A stretch of DNA of 64,000 nucleotides from Gymnopus androsaceus JB14. Its lineage: Eukaryota; Basidiomycota; Agaricomycetes; Agaricales; Omphalotaceae. The translations under genes and the position numbers were made by a program. Positions within the stretch are counted from its first letter, which is position 1. Each line of letters opens with the position of its first letter. The notes under the pieces are model-generated. The model saw nothing but the letters and a program-made list of their open reading frames with translations, was not told where the DNA came from and searched no databases. Of this stretch, positions 22,034 through 34,445 are shown in pieces. The DNA lies in assembly GCA_009733575.1 (NCBI GenBank), contig ML769438.1:213448-277447 (forward strand), written 5' to 3'.

Positions 22034-24154
22034 ATGCTTTATACCTTGACAATTATTGCGGCGATGATCATTGTCTACGCCATTCGGCAATATTCAATCC
22101 ACCGCTCCACCTTGTTGCCACCTGGTCCTGCAGGATTACCAATTGTCGGAAATTTGAATGATATGCCTAAAGAACGCGAATGGCTTACCTATTCCCGATG
22201 GTATAAGCAATATGGTAGTCCTTGATTGTTGTAAAATTTCGAGAATTTTGCTTACCTTGATTTTCTTAGGTGAAATAGTTCATCTTAAGATATTTAGCCA
22301 GCATATAATTGTCCTCAACTCAGCGGTAGCGGTGAAGGAATTGTTAGATAAACGATCCTCGAACTTCTCTGACCGTCCATGTAAGCCAAGCGATAGGATG
22401 TCTTTACTGCAGTATTGAGTGATATTTTCTTTAGATAGTCTCATGATTTGTGATTTAATGGGCTGGAAATGGAATTTGGGCCTCATGCCCTATGGTGGCT
22501 ATTGGAGAAGGCACCGTCGAATGTTCCATCAATACTTTTACGCCGCTGCTGCTAAAAGACACTATGGAGTCCAACAAATGATTGCAAGAGGTCTGCTTCA
22601 GCGGTTATCCACAAAACCGGAGGAATTCAATTCTCACCTGCGGTGGTATGTCTTGCATTCATATTTTCATTCATTCTTATCCATAGATTGGTAGGTTTGC
22701 TGGATCAATCATCTTGAAGATTGTTTATGGCTACAATGTCCATCCGGAAAATGACCACTATGTTGAACTTGCAGAAGCTGCAGATCGTGGACTTATCGAA
22801 GCTATGAATGCCGGTGCCTTCTTGGTTGATACTCTCCCATTCTGTAAGTTGGTTAGCAGTTGCAGGAAGTGTAGAAACTGATTCACGTGGACTGCAGTAA
22901 GAGTTTTGCCAGACTGGTTTCCAGGCGCAGGATTCAAAAAAAAGGCAGAATTATGGAAGAAATCAGCAATGGAACTTAGGGAAAGCCTTTTCAAAGAAAT
23001 ACAGGAAAATATGGTATGCTTGGTCTAAAGCCAGTGGTCTAAGTTAACTAATTGTAACTTACTAATATCATACAGCAGGAGGAAACTGCAGAGAGCTCAT
23101 TTGTGCATGATAATTTAACCAAGATTAAATTATCAACCTCAATGCCTCTGGATGAAACAGATGTGGTTCAGAACTGCGCAGGTGTTGCTTATGCAGGTGT
23201 GTGTGCCAGTACACCATTACATCACCTACTGATCAAACCCCCCCCAGCTGGGATAGATACAGTACGTTCCTTGCTGTCTTTACCCATGGACACTTATTGA
23301 TAGTGCTTAGATTGTATCAACTCTTTCCACATTTCTTTTAGCAATGATGCTGCATCCTGAAGTTCAAGCTCAAGCTCAAGCTGAAATAGACGCTGTCATC
23401 AGTGCTCATCGCCTCCCTGACTTCTCAGATGAGGAAAAACTACCCTTTGTTCACTGTGTTATTGCGGAAACAATGCGATGGCAGCCTTCCACTCCTCTGG
23501 CTTTACCTCATCAAAGTATTCTTGAAGATGTATACAAAGGCTACTATATTCCAGCTGGTAAGTGACAACATAATGCTCAATATCCATGGTTATGCACATC
23601 AAAATACCAGGCTCCATTGTTGTAGGAAATCTCTGGTACAACAGTCTTTACCATGTCAGAGCTCAGAACAAAGCACAGCTAATGCTTTTCTCAGGGGAAT
23701 CTTGCATGATGAAAATGTTTATCCAGAGCCTTTCTCATTCAAACCTAAGCGTTTCTTATGTAAAGATGGGTCAGTGTTACCACTACCATTACAAACATTT
23801 GGTTTTGGTCGCCGGTAGGTGTACGGTGTAAATACATGAGGCATTTCACTGATATTACTTGTTTTGTCTGGCAGTGCTTGCCCTGGGAAACATCTTGCTC
23901 TAAACTCGATTTGGATTGCTGTCATATCAATTCTGGCTACCTTTGATATTTCAAAGCCAGTGGATAAGAATGGACAAGAAATTGAACCTGAGGTTGTGTA
24001 TTTGCCTGGTGCTGCTTCGTAAGATTGTCCAATTAATTAATGACCTTGCACTGAAACTAATGTGCTCTGCAGACATCCAAAACCTTTCCAGTGTATGCTT
24101 ACTCCCCGTTCACAAAGACTTGGGAAGTTGAGTAAGCTTGAGAATGATGTTTAG
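22034..24154 (+). CDS. Cytochrome P450 monooxygenase
   Basis: This is a heme-thiolate oxygenase anchored in the ER membrane. The N-terminus MLYTLTIIAAMIIVYAIRQY is a signal-anchor, followed by the proline hinge PPGPAGLPIVGN. About ten GT-AG introns interrupt it. Joined exons show the C-helix (YGGYWRRHRRMF), a WFPGAGFKKK segment, an I-helix (NCAGVAYAAGIDT then IVSTLSTFLLAMM), the ExxR motif (ETMRW), a PERF-like segment (PKRF) and the heme-binding loop FGFGRRACPGKHLA with the cysteine ligand. All essential motifs are present in frame, so the gene looks functional. It resembles the large basidiomycete P450 families often annotated as OrdA/CYP64-like; the substrate cannot be told. I chose the ATG at 22034 over an upstream in-frame one (21971) because it starts the membrane anchor. 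It ends 116 bp before the outer transposon nest. Confidence 0.9.
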
Positions 24155-24759
24155 GAGTTTAAGCTTTACGTGTCTTCCTACATTGAAACTGCGAATACTT
24201 AAAACTATGTTTGGTCCTTTATTTGGACTTCTGAAGTAAGCGCTTGCGTTGTTTGAAATCTAACTCAAGGGGATAATTCTTTTTGACAACCCCGTTGGCG
24301 TCCGACAACCCCACTTCCGGCATCAAAAGATCATGTGATTGCTGTCACGCCGCGTTTTCGCCGGAAGCGCTTGTTTTCGTCTGTCTGCTTTAACGTTGCT
24401 TTTCTTGTGTTGTCATACAATGCCACTTGCAAAAATTCGAACGGAAACCACCCTCTGACCGATTTATGACCACAAGGCTACTCATACAACAACTTGGATA
24501 TCCAGTTTAGCTTCAACTTGAGCATGTAGAGACTTGATTGCAGTGGCCGTGGCGCTGCATCAAGAACTCCTGGGAGATGGTATTATTCACTTCAGTCACC
24601 TACTAAAAAGTACCTTGTTAGGCTCAACTTTTGACCCAATAGTTGGCCCTAAGAGGGGTCGAAATCCCCGGGATATCCCATCTGGGATCACCCAAGTGTC
24701 TGGGGTCCTGGCATGGGACATCCATGGAACATCCACAGTAGGCTAGTAATTGGATATCC

Positions 24760-25140
24760 CACCCACTTGAGTATGTGGGATTCCCAGGTAACAAGGTAGC
24801 TGGATATCCCACTCAACTGAGTGTGTGGGATTCCCAGGTAACAAGGTAGCTGAGATATCCCACCCACCTGAGTGTGGGGGATTCCCAGGTAGCAAGGTAA
24901 CTGGATATCTCATCCACCTGAGTATGTGGGATTCCCAAGTAACAAGGTAGCTAGATATTGCATCCACCTGAGTATGTGGGATTCCCAGGTAACAGGGTAG
25001 CTGGATATCCCACCCATCCTGAGTATGTGGGATTCCCAGGTAACAGGGTAGCTGGATATCCCACTCAACTGAGTATGTGGGATTCCCAGGTAACAAGGTA
25101 GCTGGATATCCCACCCAATTAAGTAGGTGGGATTCCATTC
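24760..25140. repeat. 50-bp minisatellite in the left foldback arm
   Basis: The unit is the same as at 16345-16790 and 36880-37330 but with more substitutions, about seven to eight copies. Differing unit number and sequence show that the two arms have diverged since the element formed. Confidence 0.8.
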
Positions 25141-25894
25141 CAGGCTACCACAATTTATATTATGTTAGATAGGCCAGAGTGTAAAAATCCAGTATCTAAT
25201 ATGAAGTATTCAAGTAAATCCATAGGAAATCCAGGGCCATGGACTCCAGGGTCCTAGGACCTCTGGCATCTCTGGATTCCATGACTCCTTAGTATTGGCT
25301 ACCAAATATCTATTGATAGTGATAGTGATGACTGCCTCATCAAGTCATCTGACAACCTATCTCTACTGATCCCATCAACATTCATCTGACACTGTCACAT
25401 AGTATGAATTAAAATCTTTGAAATAGTGATTGATAGTTATAGTAATGACTTTCTCATCTATACCCAACAACCTACCTCTGCTGATCCCACCAGCACTCAT
25501 GGGACACTGTCACACATACCATTGATTAAACTGTTTATTACTATGAGGATGGATTCCAGAAGGAGACCTAAGGATGAGGTGTACTGTATATACAGTGTGA
25601 TAGTGTGACATGTGTCACATTAAAAAAAGTTGGGCATCAGGTGCCATAATTAGTGAAAAAACCATGAAAAATCATGAAAATATTATAGGATGAGTTCGCA
25701 GCCTGTACATCACTTTTAAAGCTATACAGTATAGTAGTCTATAGAACCCATGAACAAACAAATATACTGGTCCATGGATTCTGTGAACTACAAAATTTAC
25801 TGTTCGGTGGAATCTCTAAGTGCTGGGAGGTTGGAAAACAATGCCTAATTATTTACATCATTTTCATGATTTTTTGGCAGATTTATGAATCCCA

Positions 25895-26340
25895 AGTTAT
25901 TGGTAATAGTACAGCCATTAGATTATTTACTAGTCTAAGTTATTGGTATATTACAACCATTAGATTAGTTACTAGTACAAGTTATTGGTACTAGTACAAC
26001 CATCAGATTATTTACTAGTCCAAGTTATCGGTATATTATAACCATTTAGTTACTAGTGCAAGTTATTGGTACTAGTACAACCATTAGATTAGTTACTAGT
26101 CTGACTTATTGGTAGTAGTATTATAACCATTATATTAGTGACTAGTACAAGTTATTGGTACTAGTACAACCATTATATTAGTGACTAGTACAAGTTATTG
26201 GTACTAGTACAACCATTAGATTAGTTACTAGTCTGACTTATTGGTACTATTATAACCATTAGATTAGTTACTAGTACAAGTTATTGGTACTAGTACTACA
26301 AACTAATAGCTACTAGTATGACTTAGTACTACATGTTACT
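25895..26340. repeat. AT-rich tandem repeat in the foldback centre
   Basis: Repeating words ttactagtacaagttattgg and tactagtacaaccattagat form units of roughly 40-50 bp, about nine copies. ACTAGT palindromes recur throughout. No gene is present. Confidence 0.75.
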
Positions 26341-26641
26341 GCTACCAATGCCAGTACTAGTAAAGTACAGTGTTACTTATATACATCTAACTACATCTAT
26401 TGGTGCTTATGGGCGCCTATTTTACCAAAAAAAAAAGGTTGAGAATTGAGCTTGATAAATCTCGGAAAAATCATAAAAATCATGAAAATATCTAGGCAGT
26501 GCTGCCCCGCCATCCCGGCGCTTATGAGTGCTTATTTTGTCAAAATATCAGGAATTGGGATTGATAAATGTTGAAAAAATCATGAAAAATCACGGAAATA
26601 TTTCGGCATTGTTCTTCCACCTCCCAGCACTTAGGAATTCC

Positions 26642-27251
26642 TGTTAGGACCGTGCTACCGGAGGGGAGCCGGGCCTGAAAGAAGTCAAGCCGGGTCGGAC
26701 CGAAGTATAAACCGAAGCAACCGAAGTAGTTGCCGACCGGAGACACGAGAAGGAAGCGGACCGCGGACCGTCTATTAGGACGGGCCCTCGCTACGCCGAA
26801 TGGTCCTGTAGGAAATGGAAGCAACAACACCGAAGGTTGTTGGTAAGAATGTCCGAGATGGACTTGATGACGCCGAAGGTCGTCGGTGAGTAAAGGATCA
26901 AGGCCGGAAGGCATTGAGTCGAGTATAGGGTTAATCCAAGTCGATATTTAAACTAAAGACTACTATAGAAGATGAGTCGGCTTATATACGGTAGTCCTTA
27001 TTGTTAAATAAAGATAATAGCTTCCCGTACGATATAGGTCGGCCGGGAAGGAGAATAATAAGTAATTGTCTTTCGGTTAGAGTAATTGTTAAACGTGAGA
27101 ATGAATGGGAAACAATAAGAAACGGACCGAAAGGGACCGAGGTGACCGGCCCGACCGGCTCGGTCACTTAGAAGAAAATATCCGATATAAGTACAGAGGA
27201 ATCTCGGTCGTCTCGGTAAGTGTACTGGCCGTAGCCGGCATGGTCGTAACA
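26642..27251 (-). repeat. 3' LTR of the chromovirus
   Basis: It begins TGTTAGGACCG and ends GTCGTAACA on the plus strand, that is TG...CA on either strand, 610 bp. It differs from the other LTR only by CpG-site transitions. It abuts the polypurine tract on its inner side. Confidence 0.95.
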
Positions 27252-27264
27252 GTATCCCCCTCTT
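27252..27264 (-). other. Polypurine tract
   Basis: On the minus strand the sequence AAGAGGGGGATAC directly precedes the TGTTACG of the 3' LTR. This is the expected primer site for plus-strand DNA synthesis. Confidence 0.75.
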
Positions 27265-27452
27265 GGCCGGAGCCCTCGACGGCTAAGATGATGTCCGAAA
27301 TCTGACTTTGAAAAAGATCAGAGTTCTGTTGATGGAATAGTGATCGGAATGAATCTTGTTAAGATCTGCCTCATGGTTTTGATTGCCGTGATGGCTATAA
27401 AATCAGAACCGTTTCGTTGGACTTGTAAAAATTTCCTTTCTTCCCTACCACC

Positions 27453-28443
27453 ATGTCTGACTTCGATCCCTCTGCTCCCATCCCCGACGACGACGTCGAT
27501 ATCGCAGAGATGGAGAAAGCCCTTGCTGCTGCCAAGGAGAAGAAGGAGAAGATTCGGCGCGTGAGAGAAGAAGCGGCCCGAATTGCTCGCGAGGAGGCAG
27601 ATCGGCTCGCCTATGAGGAGGCCGAGAGAAAAGCAGAAGAGGAGCATCTCGCAAAGGAAGAGGCCGAGAGGAAAGCCGAAGAAGAACGTTTGGCCAAGGA
27701 GGAAGCCGAACGCAAGGCTCGTGAAGATGAGGAGGCTAAGGCTCGGGCCGAGGAAGAGGAGCGCACAAGACGTCGTGACTTGGCCGAGAAGACTGCCGAT
27801 CAGGCGATCGCTGAGATGCGTGCAGCGGAAGAAAAAATCGTTGCGGAGCAGAAGAAGAAGGAGAAGGATGCGGCTGCCGCGAGGGTGGCCGAAAGTAGTC
27901 GGTCAGGTGCGCGGGGTGGCAAAAAGAAAGTAAGTTTTTCCCGTCAGCTATCTTTTCCGAGCCGAGCTAACTTATTTTCTGAAGTCCTCGAAAACGGTGG
28001 ACGGATCCGACTCGGGGATCGAGATTGTAGAAGGTCTGGCACCCAAGCCTAAGTCGGGGATGACCGAGCTAGGGAAGAGGAAAAGGGTCTCCACCAAGGA
28101 GGTCGGTGTCGGAGAGGCGTTCCCGACAAAGTGTGGAGAATGCGAAAAGCAGGGCCGAGACTCCTGCACCCGGTGGTCCCTCAAGGGTACCACGTGCGAA
28201 GGTTGTCACAAGGCAAAGGTAAGGTGTTCGCATACCGACCAGTCGAAGGGAGGTCCGAGGAAGAGAATGAAGAAGGACGGAGGTGAAGGGTCGGTTGCGG
28301 GTTTGTCGACTGAGTTCGAGGACGCCGTTCTCGATCGGTTCAATTGGTTGGTTCGACTTTTGTCAAAGGGAAAAGGAAAGGCGAAGGAGGAGACCGAAGA
28401 TGAGGAGGATGAAGAAGAGGATGATGATGAAGATGTGGAGTGA
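27453..28443 (+). CDS. Antisense gene: coiled-coil, cysteine-cluster protein
   Basis: This gene lies inside the chromovirus on the opposite strand to gag-pol, between the integrase end and the 3' LTR. The ATG at 27453 follows ctaccacc, a good context. Exon 27453-27929 and exon 27985-28443 are joined across a 55-nt intron (gtaagt donor, ctaac branch, gaag acceptor), giving 311 residues. Residues about 20-150 form a long charged coiled coil rich in EEAERKAEEE repeats. Residues about 195-235 carry a cysteine cluster, KCGECEKQGRDSC then CEGCHKAKVRCSH, reminiscent of fungal zinc clusters. The tail is very acidic (EEDEEEDDDEDVE). The reading frame is intact although pol carries stops. The inferred role is nucleic-acid binding or regulation of the element; a captured host gene is the alternative. 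Confidence 0.75.
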
Positions 28444-28718
28444 GCAATCGGTTGACCGGTTCGGTGGCCGTAAAATAAAATTTTGGACTTGTATGTAATT
28501 GAAAATGTTTCTTCTGAGTTTAAATACGGCCGAATAGGCCGAGTAAGAAAAATTTAAGTAGTATAAAAAAATAAAAAGTCCTAAGTAGAAGGATTGCGGC
28601 CGGGCACAACCAGGCGGTAGGAGACAATCGCTCAATTTACTATCATTGCAATTGTCCCCGAGACCGCTGGAGGTCTCGGTCTGGAAACGAAAAGAAAAAA
28701 CGGAGGAAAGGAAGCGTA

Positions 28719-31700
28719 CTAAGAATCGGCAGGACCGGGTTTGTTCGGATACCGAGTATGATAAGCCGGAAGTAATTCATCTGCTGACAGCTCGTCGGCT
28801 GCTATCCATGAAAACTCTTTGTCTGTTCCTTCGTAACCTCGCCACCGGATGTAGTACCGAAGCGGGCATTGTTTGTATCGTTGGTCATATTTCGAGTCCA
28901 GTATCTCGGTGACTTCGAATTCGGTTTCACCATCAACCTCTACCGGCGGTGGCGGTGGTTGAACTCGGTTTGGAATGGAGTTGGGAATACTTGGTTCAAG
29001 TTGCGAGACATGGAAGACCAGATGGATTCGGGATAGATATTGAGGAAGCTGGAGTTTATAGGATAGGGAGCCGGGTCGGCCGATGACCTTGAATGGGCCT
29101 AGATATTTCTCGGAAAACTTCTTTGTTGGCCGGGTAGATTTGATGTGCTTCGCGAGAATGAAGACGTCGGAGCTGATCGGAAACTCGGGGTGTGGAATGC
29201 GAGACTTATCGGCTTGTTCTTTATAACGATCCTGTGCGTTTTTGATTTTGGTACAGAGGTAGGAATGGAGCTCATCAAGATTTACTGCGAAGTCACGGGC
29301 TCGGTCGGAACGGATATCAATTTCGGGTCAAACAGTGATGTTCGGATGATAACCCTTATTGGCGAAGAATGGAGAAATACCGGTCGAGGCGTTCGGCGCA
29401 TTATTGTAGGCAAATTCGGCAAGTGGGAGGATCTCGTCCCAGTTGTCCTGTTGATAGGAAGTGTAGATTTGAATATATTGCTCTAGCGTCTGATTGACTT
29501 GTTCGGTTTGACCGTCGCCTTCAGGGTGATAACTGGAAGTAAAATGTAACTCCATAGAGAGAGCTTGGCCAAGAGCGCGGAAAAAGGCCGAGACGAATTC
29601 GGAACCTCGATCGGAGGTTACGTGGCTCGGAACTCCGTGTTTAGAGAAAACATGTAGGACAAAAAGAACAGCAAGCTGCTCGGAGGTGATTGATGTATGA
29701 CAAGGGATGAAGATACCTTGTTTTGAGGATCGGTCCACAATGACCAGTATCGAGAAATAACCGTTGGAGTTCGGTAACTCTTCGATGAAGTCCATGGAAA
29801 TAGAATCCCATGGCCGAAGCGGAACCGGAAGTGGTTTGAGCAGACCATATGGTCGGTGCCGGCGAGACTTATTACGACCGCAGGTTGTGCAGGAACTTAT
29901 GTAGTCGCGAACAAAGTCTCGGACTTTCGGCCAGGTGTACTCTCGTCGAATAGACTCAAGTGTTCGGTTCTGACCGAAATGACCGGAGAGCGGGTGGTCA
30001 TGGAAATATCGGAGGACTTGAAGTCGAAGGTCTCCGCCATTAGGTAAGTAAATTTGGCTATCCAGTCGGAGTAGACCGTCAGAGCCGAGAGACCAGCGAG
30101 GTTTGGACGGATCAGCGGCGGCTTCTAAGCCGGCAGCTGCTTCCGCATCCAAAGGAAGAGAGAGTCGGATGGCATTATGGAGTGCCTCAATATCCATGAC
30201 AATTGATGCTCGGAGTATCGGACCTTCGAGGAAGGTTGCTCGAAGTGATGTGGTTAGTTGTTCGTTTGTGAAGATTGGTCGGAAATTCTGTGGATTGACT
30301 TGCGCGTAGCCGATATCCCCCTCTTTCGGGTAGACGTCCCATCGTCTAGTCATAGCGTTGGGTTTTTCACCGAGCTTACCGGGACGGAACCGGATCACCA
30401 TGTTGAAGGTGTGGAGGTATTCGGACCATCGGACCTGTCGTCGGGTCAATATTTTCGTAGTTGAGAAATACTCAAGATTCTTGTGGTCGGTTACCACATC
30501 GATCGGTTCACCGGAGCCTTCGAGGTAATGCCGCCAGCTCTGGAACGCCTCGAAAATGGCGAGGAGCTCTTTGTCATGAGTGTCGTAGTTGAGCTCTGCC
30601 GCTTGGAGCGTTCGGGATAAGAACGCTACCGGGTGAATTTGACCGTCATCGAGGAGTACAGAAAGGATTGCCGCGACGGCGTAGTCCGATGCATCGGTTT
30701 CTACGATAAGGGGTCGGTTTGGTTCCCAATGTGCAAGGATCGGTGCGTGTGTGAAGGCGTACTTCAAGTTGTCAAACGCTGCTTGACAATCGGCCGACCA
30801 TAACCAGTTGATACCTTTTCGGGTGAGATGGTTTAGTGGAAGGACGATTTTAGAATAATTATAAATAAAACGGCGATAGAAATTAGCAAAACCGAGGAAG
30901 GATTGGATGTCCCTGACTTTCCGAGGAGTTGGCCAGTCAGTTATTGCTTGTACCTTGTTGGCGGCCATCGTCAACCCAGCCGGCGACATGATGTAACCGA
31001 GATATTCCACTGTATCGACCGACCATTCGCACTTCTTTGCATTAGCGAAGAGTTTGTTCTTCCGGAGCCGCCGGAGGACTTCTCGAACGTGTTCCTCATG
31101 TTGCTCGGGGTTATCCGAGTAGATCAGGATATCGTCGAGATAGACAATGATGTTGACATCAATCATGTCCGCTAGGACTTCATTGATGAATCGTTGCCAT
31201 GCGGCCGGAGCGTTTGTGAGACCAAAGGGCATGACGTTCCATTCGTAGGAACCCCATCGGGTGCGGAATGTTGTCTTCCACTCGTCACCTTTGTTGATTC
31301 GGACGAGATGGTAAGCATGTTTAAGGTTGATTTTGGTGTATATCCGGGCTTTTTGTGGAGCATCCAAAAGGTCGGATATGAGCGGCAGCGGATATCTGTC
31401 TTTTTTCGTAATTCTGTTAAGACCTCGGAAATCGACACAAAGCCAAAGGGAGCCATCTTTCTTCGGTGTGAAGAGAACCAGTGCTCCGTGAGGTGAATTC
31501 GATACAGAAATGAATCCAGTTTTGAGATGCTCATCAAGAAAATCTCGGAGAGCCTGCTGCTCACGAGGGGAGAGTGGAATGATTCGACCGAGAGGCGGGG
31601 AACTGCCTTCTTCTAGTTCAATCTTGAGATCATAAGGTCAGTGCTCTGAAAGCACATTGGCTTGTACTTCGTCGAAGACATCGGCGAAGTCCTGATATTG

Positions 31701-32540
31701 TGCCGGGATGTCGGTACGCGGTGGTGATGCAGTTGCCGCAGATCGGCCGGATACTTCAAGTGATACGGCGTGTATCAGAAACAGTTCGGAACTCGTTTCT
31801 TTGAGAATGCGGGAAAATGCAGCAGCACATACAAAAGCGATGTCAAGGTCCGGGTACTCAGTTTTGGCCGCTCGTTGATGGACCAAAGGATAGGTGTAGA
31901 TGGGTTCAAAAGGAAAGCGCTCGGATAGAGGCCGAGGCTTTGAGATGCGAGCACGGTTACCGCAAGGCGTACCGTAAACAGGAGAAACCGTTGGGGTCGG
32001 AGAATCCGGAGGGATTTCGGACCGAGAGGATTCTGAGCGGTCGACGCGACCGGTCGGAAAAGACGTCTGAGGGATAGAGTCAAGCTGCTCGGTGTGTCGG
32101 AATGTTATAGTTTTTGATGCCCAGTCAATCAACGGATTGTAGCGGGTCAAGAAACTGAATCCTAAAACAGCTTTGCATGATGAGTCTAAAGGAGTAACAT
32201 AAAATGTTAAGGGGAAAAGCTCGCCGGATGGAAACCGGACATCGAGAGATGCCGTTTCTGAGATTGCACTAGGTGCAAGTGAACCATCAAACAACCGAAG
32301 GTTGATCGGAGTGATTTTTGTAGTCGGTATATCATTTAAAGCAACGTAAGATCTATCTAAGACATTGTCCGTAGAACCGGAATCGAGTAGAGTGGAAAAG
32401 CTAAGTACAACCGCAGTTTCAGCTGATTTGTTTATGGCTAGAAACTCGGTAATGAGATTGAAACGGAAGGATCGATCGAGATCGGAAAGAGCGGACGCGT
32501 TGAGAGTTACTTCCCCAGATTGAGTACGAACGTAGTCAAC
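28719..32540 (-). pseudogene. pol: Chromovirus Pol: protease, RT, RNase H, integrase, chromodomain
   Basis: Reading the minus strand, the protease active site LLDSGSTDNVLD lies near 32400. After it come RT motifs INLKHAYHLVRI, FGLTNAPAAWQ and the catalytic YLDDILIYS, then RNase H (VETDASDYAVAAIL, TDHKNLEYF). Integrase follows with its HHCC finger (HDHPLSGHFG, CTTCGRNK) and acidic residues (SMDFIEELP, TSDRGSEF, YHPEGDGQTE). The C-terminus has a chromodomain (YYIRWRGYEGTDKEFSWI). One frame runs from about 32300 to 28719 except for two TGA codons, near 31637 and 29328. Each fits a CGA codon altered at its CpG, so the protein would be cut into three parts. Confidence 0.9.
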
Positions 32541-32559
32541 GCAACTCCTGCTTCGTACC

Positions 32560-34400
32560 GGGGTACAGGAGCCGCGGACTAATTTTCCGGAACCTCGGCT
32601 ACCGCCGGAAGTTCAGGCCCCTGGGTTACAGAAGCGCGGCCGCGCGGTTGAGACCGCTGTTTGGCTTTCGAACCGTACAATCATCCAACTTATGCTTACC
32701 ACCACAAAATGTACACAGGTTAAACTTTCGGCGCCTTTCCAGTTCCTCCGGCTTGAGTTTGACCAGTCAGGGGCCGAGATGTTTAGCGTGGGGCTTGGGT
32801 GGTGACGAACTGGAGGTACTAGCCGAAAGAACCGGAAGAATTACCGGAGCCACTATTACCTTTCCAGTTTTTATTGTTCTTCTTACCGGACTTTTGTTGA
32901 CCGGTGGATTGTGAAGACGAAGCCGTGTTGGTTGATGTAGAAACTGAGACCGTAGTAGAGGAGCCGGTGCTATTACCCTTCTTTCCGGAGGTAGAACTCC
33001 TGTTAGAATTTCGGGCACTCTCCCGTTTCTTCTCCTCTTCACGGCGCCAGTACTGGTTATCGATCTGAAGAACCGTTTGTCGAAACGCGGTTAGATCCCG
33101 CGGTGTTGGCATGTGAACGAGTTCGTCCTTGATACGACCAGCAAGGCCGCGATGATATGCCCATTTAAGAGCGGATACGTCAGTCGTGCTGCAAGGTGAC
33201 GGATGTATATCGGACCGTTCGTTTCTTATTGGAAGACGAGTCTCGGCTAAGGGTGTTGAACTGGATGTTATATTTCCGGACCGGTTCGTTTTCCTTCATT
33301 TGGAGAAGACCGAGTCTCTCCTCGGCGTCCCCTTGAGCGTCGTAAAGACCGAAGTTGTCTTGGAGCTCACTAATGAGGGCTGAGAACGATTGTGTCCATG
33401 CGGGCATCACATTAAGGTCCGGGTCTAAAATGTCGGGTTCGAACCATTCCCGAGCCGCACCACCGAGATAAGAAAGTGTATAACTGATTTTCCGTTGTTC
33501 GGTGAAATAGTTCGGTCGGTCAAGGAAAACAAGCGATAAGGAGACAAGGAACATTTTAAGTTTCTTGGGATCGGATCCATTGAAAACATCTGGATCCTTG
33601 ACCTTGTTTTTACCGGCATCGCCAGTATCTCCTCGCATGTTGCCTAGAACCTGGCCGAGAGTGTCCAAAGATCCTGTAAAATTTTGGAACAATGCAAGGA
33701 GTTGTTGTGGAGTGGGTTCCGTAGGTACCGGTCCCGCAGCTCCTCCAGCAGGAGGGCCACCAGGAGGACCACCAGGAGGGCCGCCAGGAGGACCACCAGG
33801 AGGACCGCCAGGAGGGCCGCCAGTAGGACGGTCTCCGGACGGATTGGTTCTATCTGGATCCTCACCTCCACCGTTACCATCATTGGGGTTTGGATTATCA
33901 CCGGATTGTTCTGCAAACGGATCTTCGTCTCCTCGACCACTTGCCCTAGATGATCTACGTGTCTGGGAGCGGCCTCGGGAGACTTGGGATTGAGAGCGAC
34001 TAGCATCTCTGGAATTGGTTGGGACGGCAGTAGCTCTTCGCCAAGCACCAGCCGTCAGGAATGTTGGAGATTGTGGAACTTCTTCCGGGTCTACTACCAT
34101 CGGTATAGCAGTTCGATCTCTGACCGGTGTACGTACCGTAAATTCGTTACCCTCATCGTCATAAAGGGTTTTAAAAATGAATTGTGTAGCTCCGCTGTCG
34201 GTATCCGTTGTTATCGTAGGAGGGACCGGAGCAGCAGAACTTGGACCGAAAGCTGTAATATGTCGGCGGGCAGTACTGAGTGCTGAAATAGATTCCGCAT
34301 ATGGAGCGAATGCAGATGCGTTCGTTGCGAACACATTTTGGATTGGTGCCGGTGTGGGGTTTACGGCTCCTTGGCTACGAAGTGTACGTTTTGGAGCCAT
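32560..34400 (-). pseudogene. gag: Chromovirus Gag
   Basis: The start MAPKRTLRSQG at 34400 is preferred over an in-frame ATG nine codons upstream. An N-terminal low-complexity region carries a GGPPGG repeat (33750-33840). The conserved Gag core follows (NVFNGSDPKKLKMFL-like, AAREWFEP, FGLYDAQGDAEERL, VRKYNIQFNTL). The frame is lost near 33180-33240 and resumes in another frame (ALKWAYHRGLAGRIKDELV). A zinc knuckle, CTFCGGKHKLDDC, lies near 32690-32730. Further stops and frame changes occur between 32800 and 32560. It would coat genomic RNA if intact. Confidence 0.8.
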
Positions 34401-34445
34401 AGGAATTGGTAAAAAATGGCGTAACAAGATTTAGTTTAAATATAC

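Noticed and set aside
24760..25140. Regular repeats that might suggest a CRISPR array
   Set aside because: The units are head-to-tail with no unique spacers, in a eukaryotic genome; this is a minisatellite.
33565..33993. Plus-strand frame rich in GGPPGG opposite gag
   Set aside because: It is the shadow of the gag glycine/proline repeat read from the other strand.
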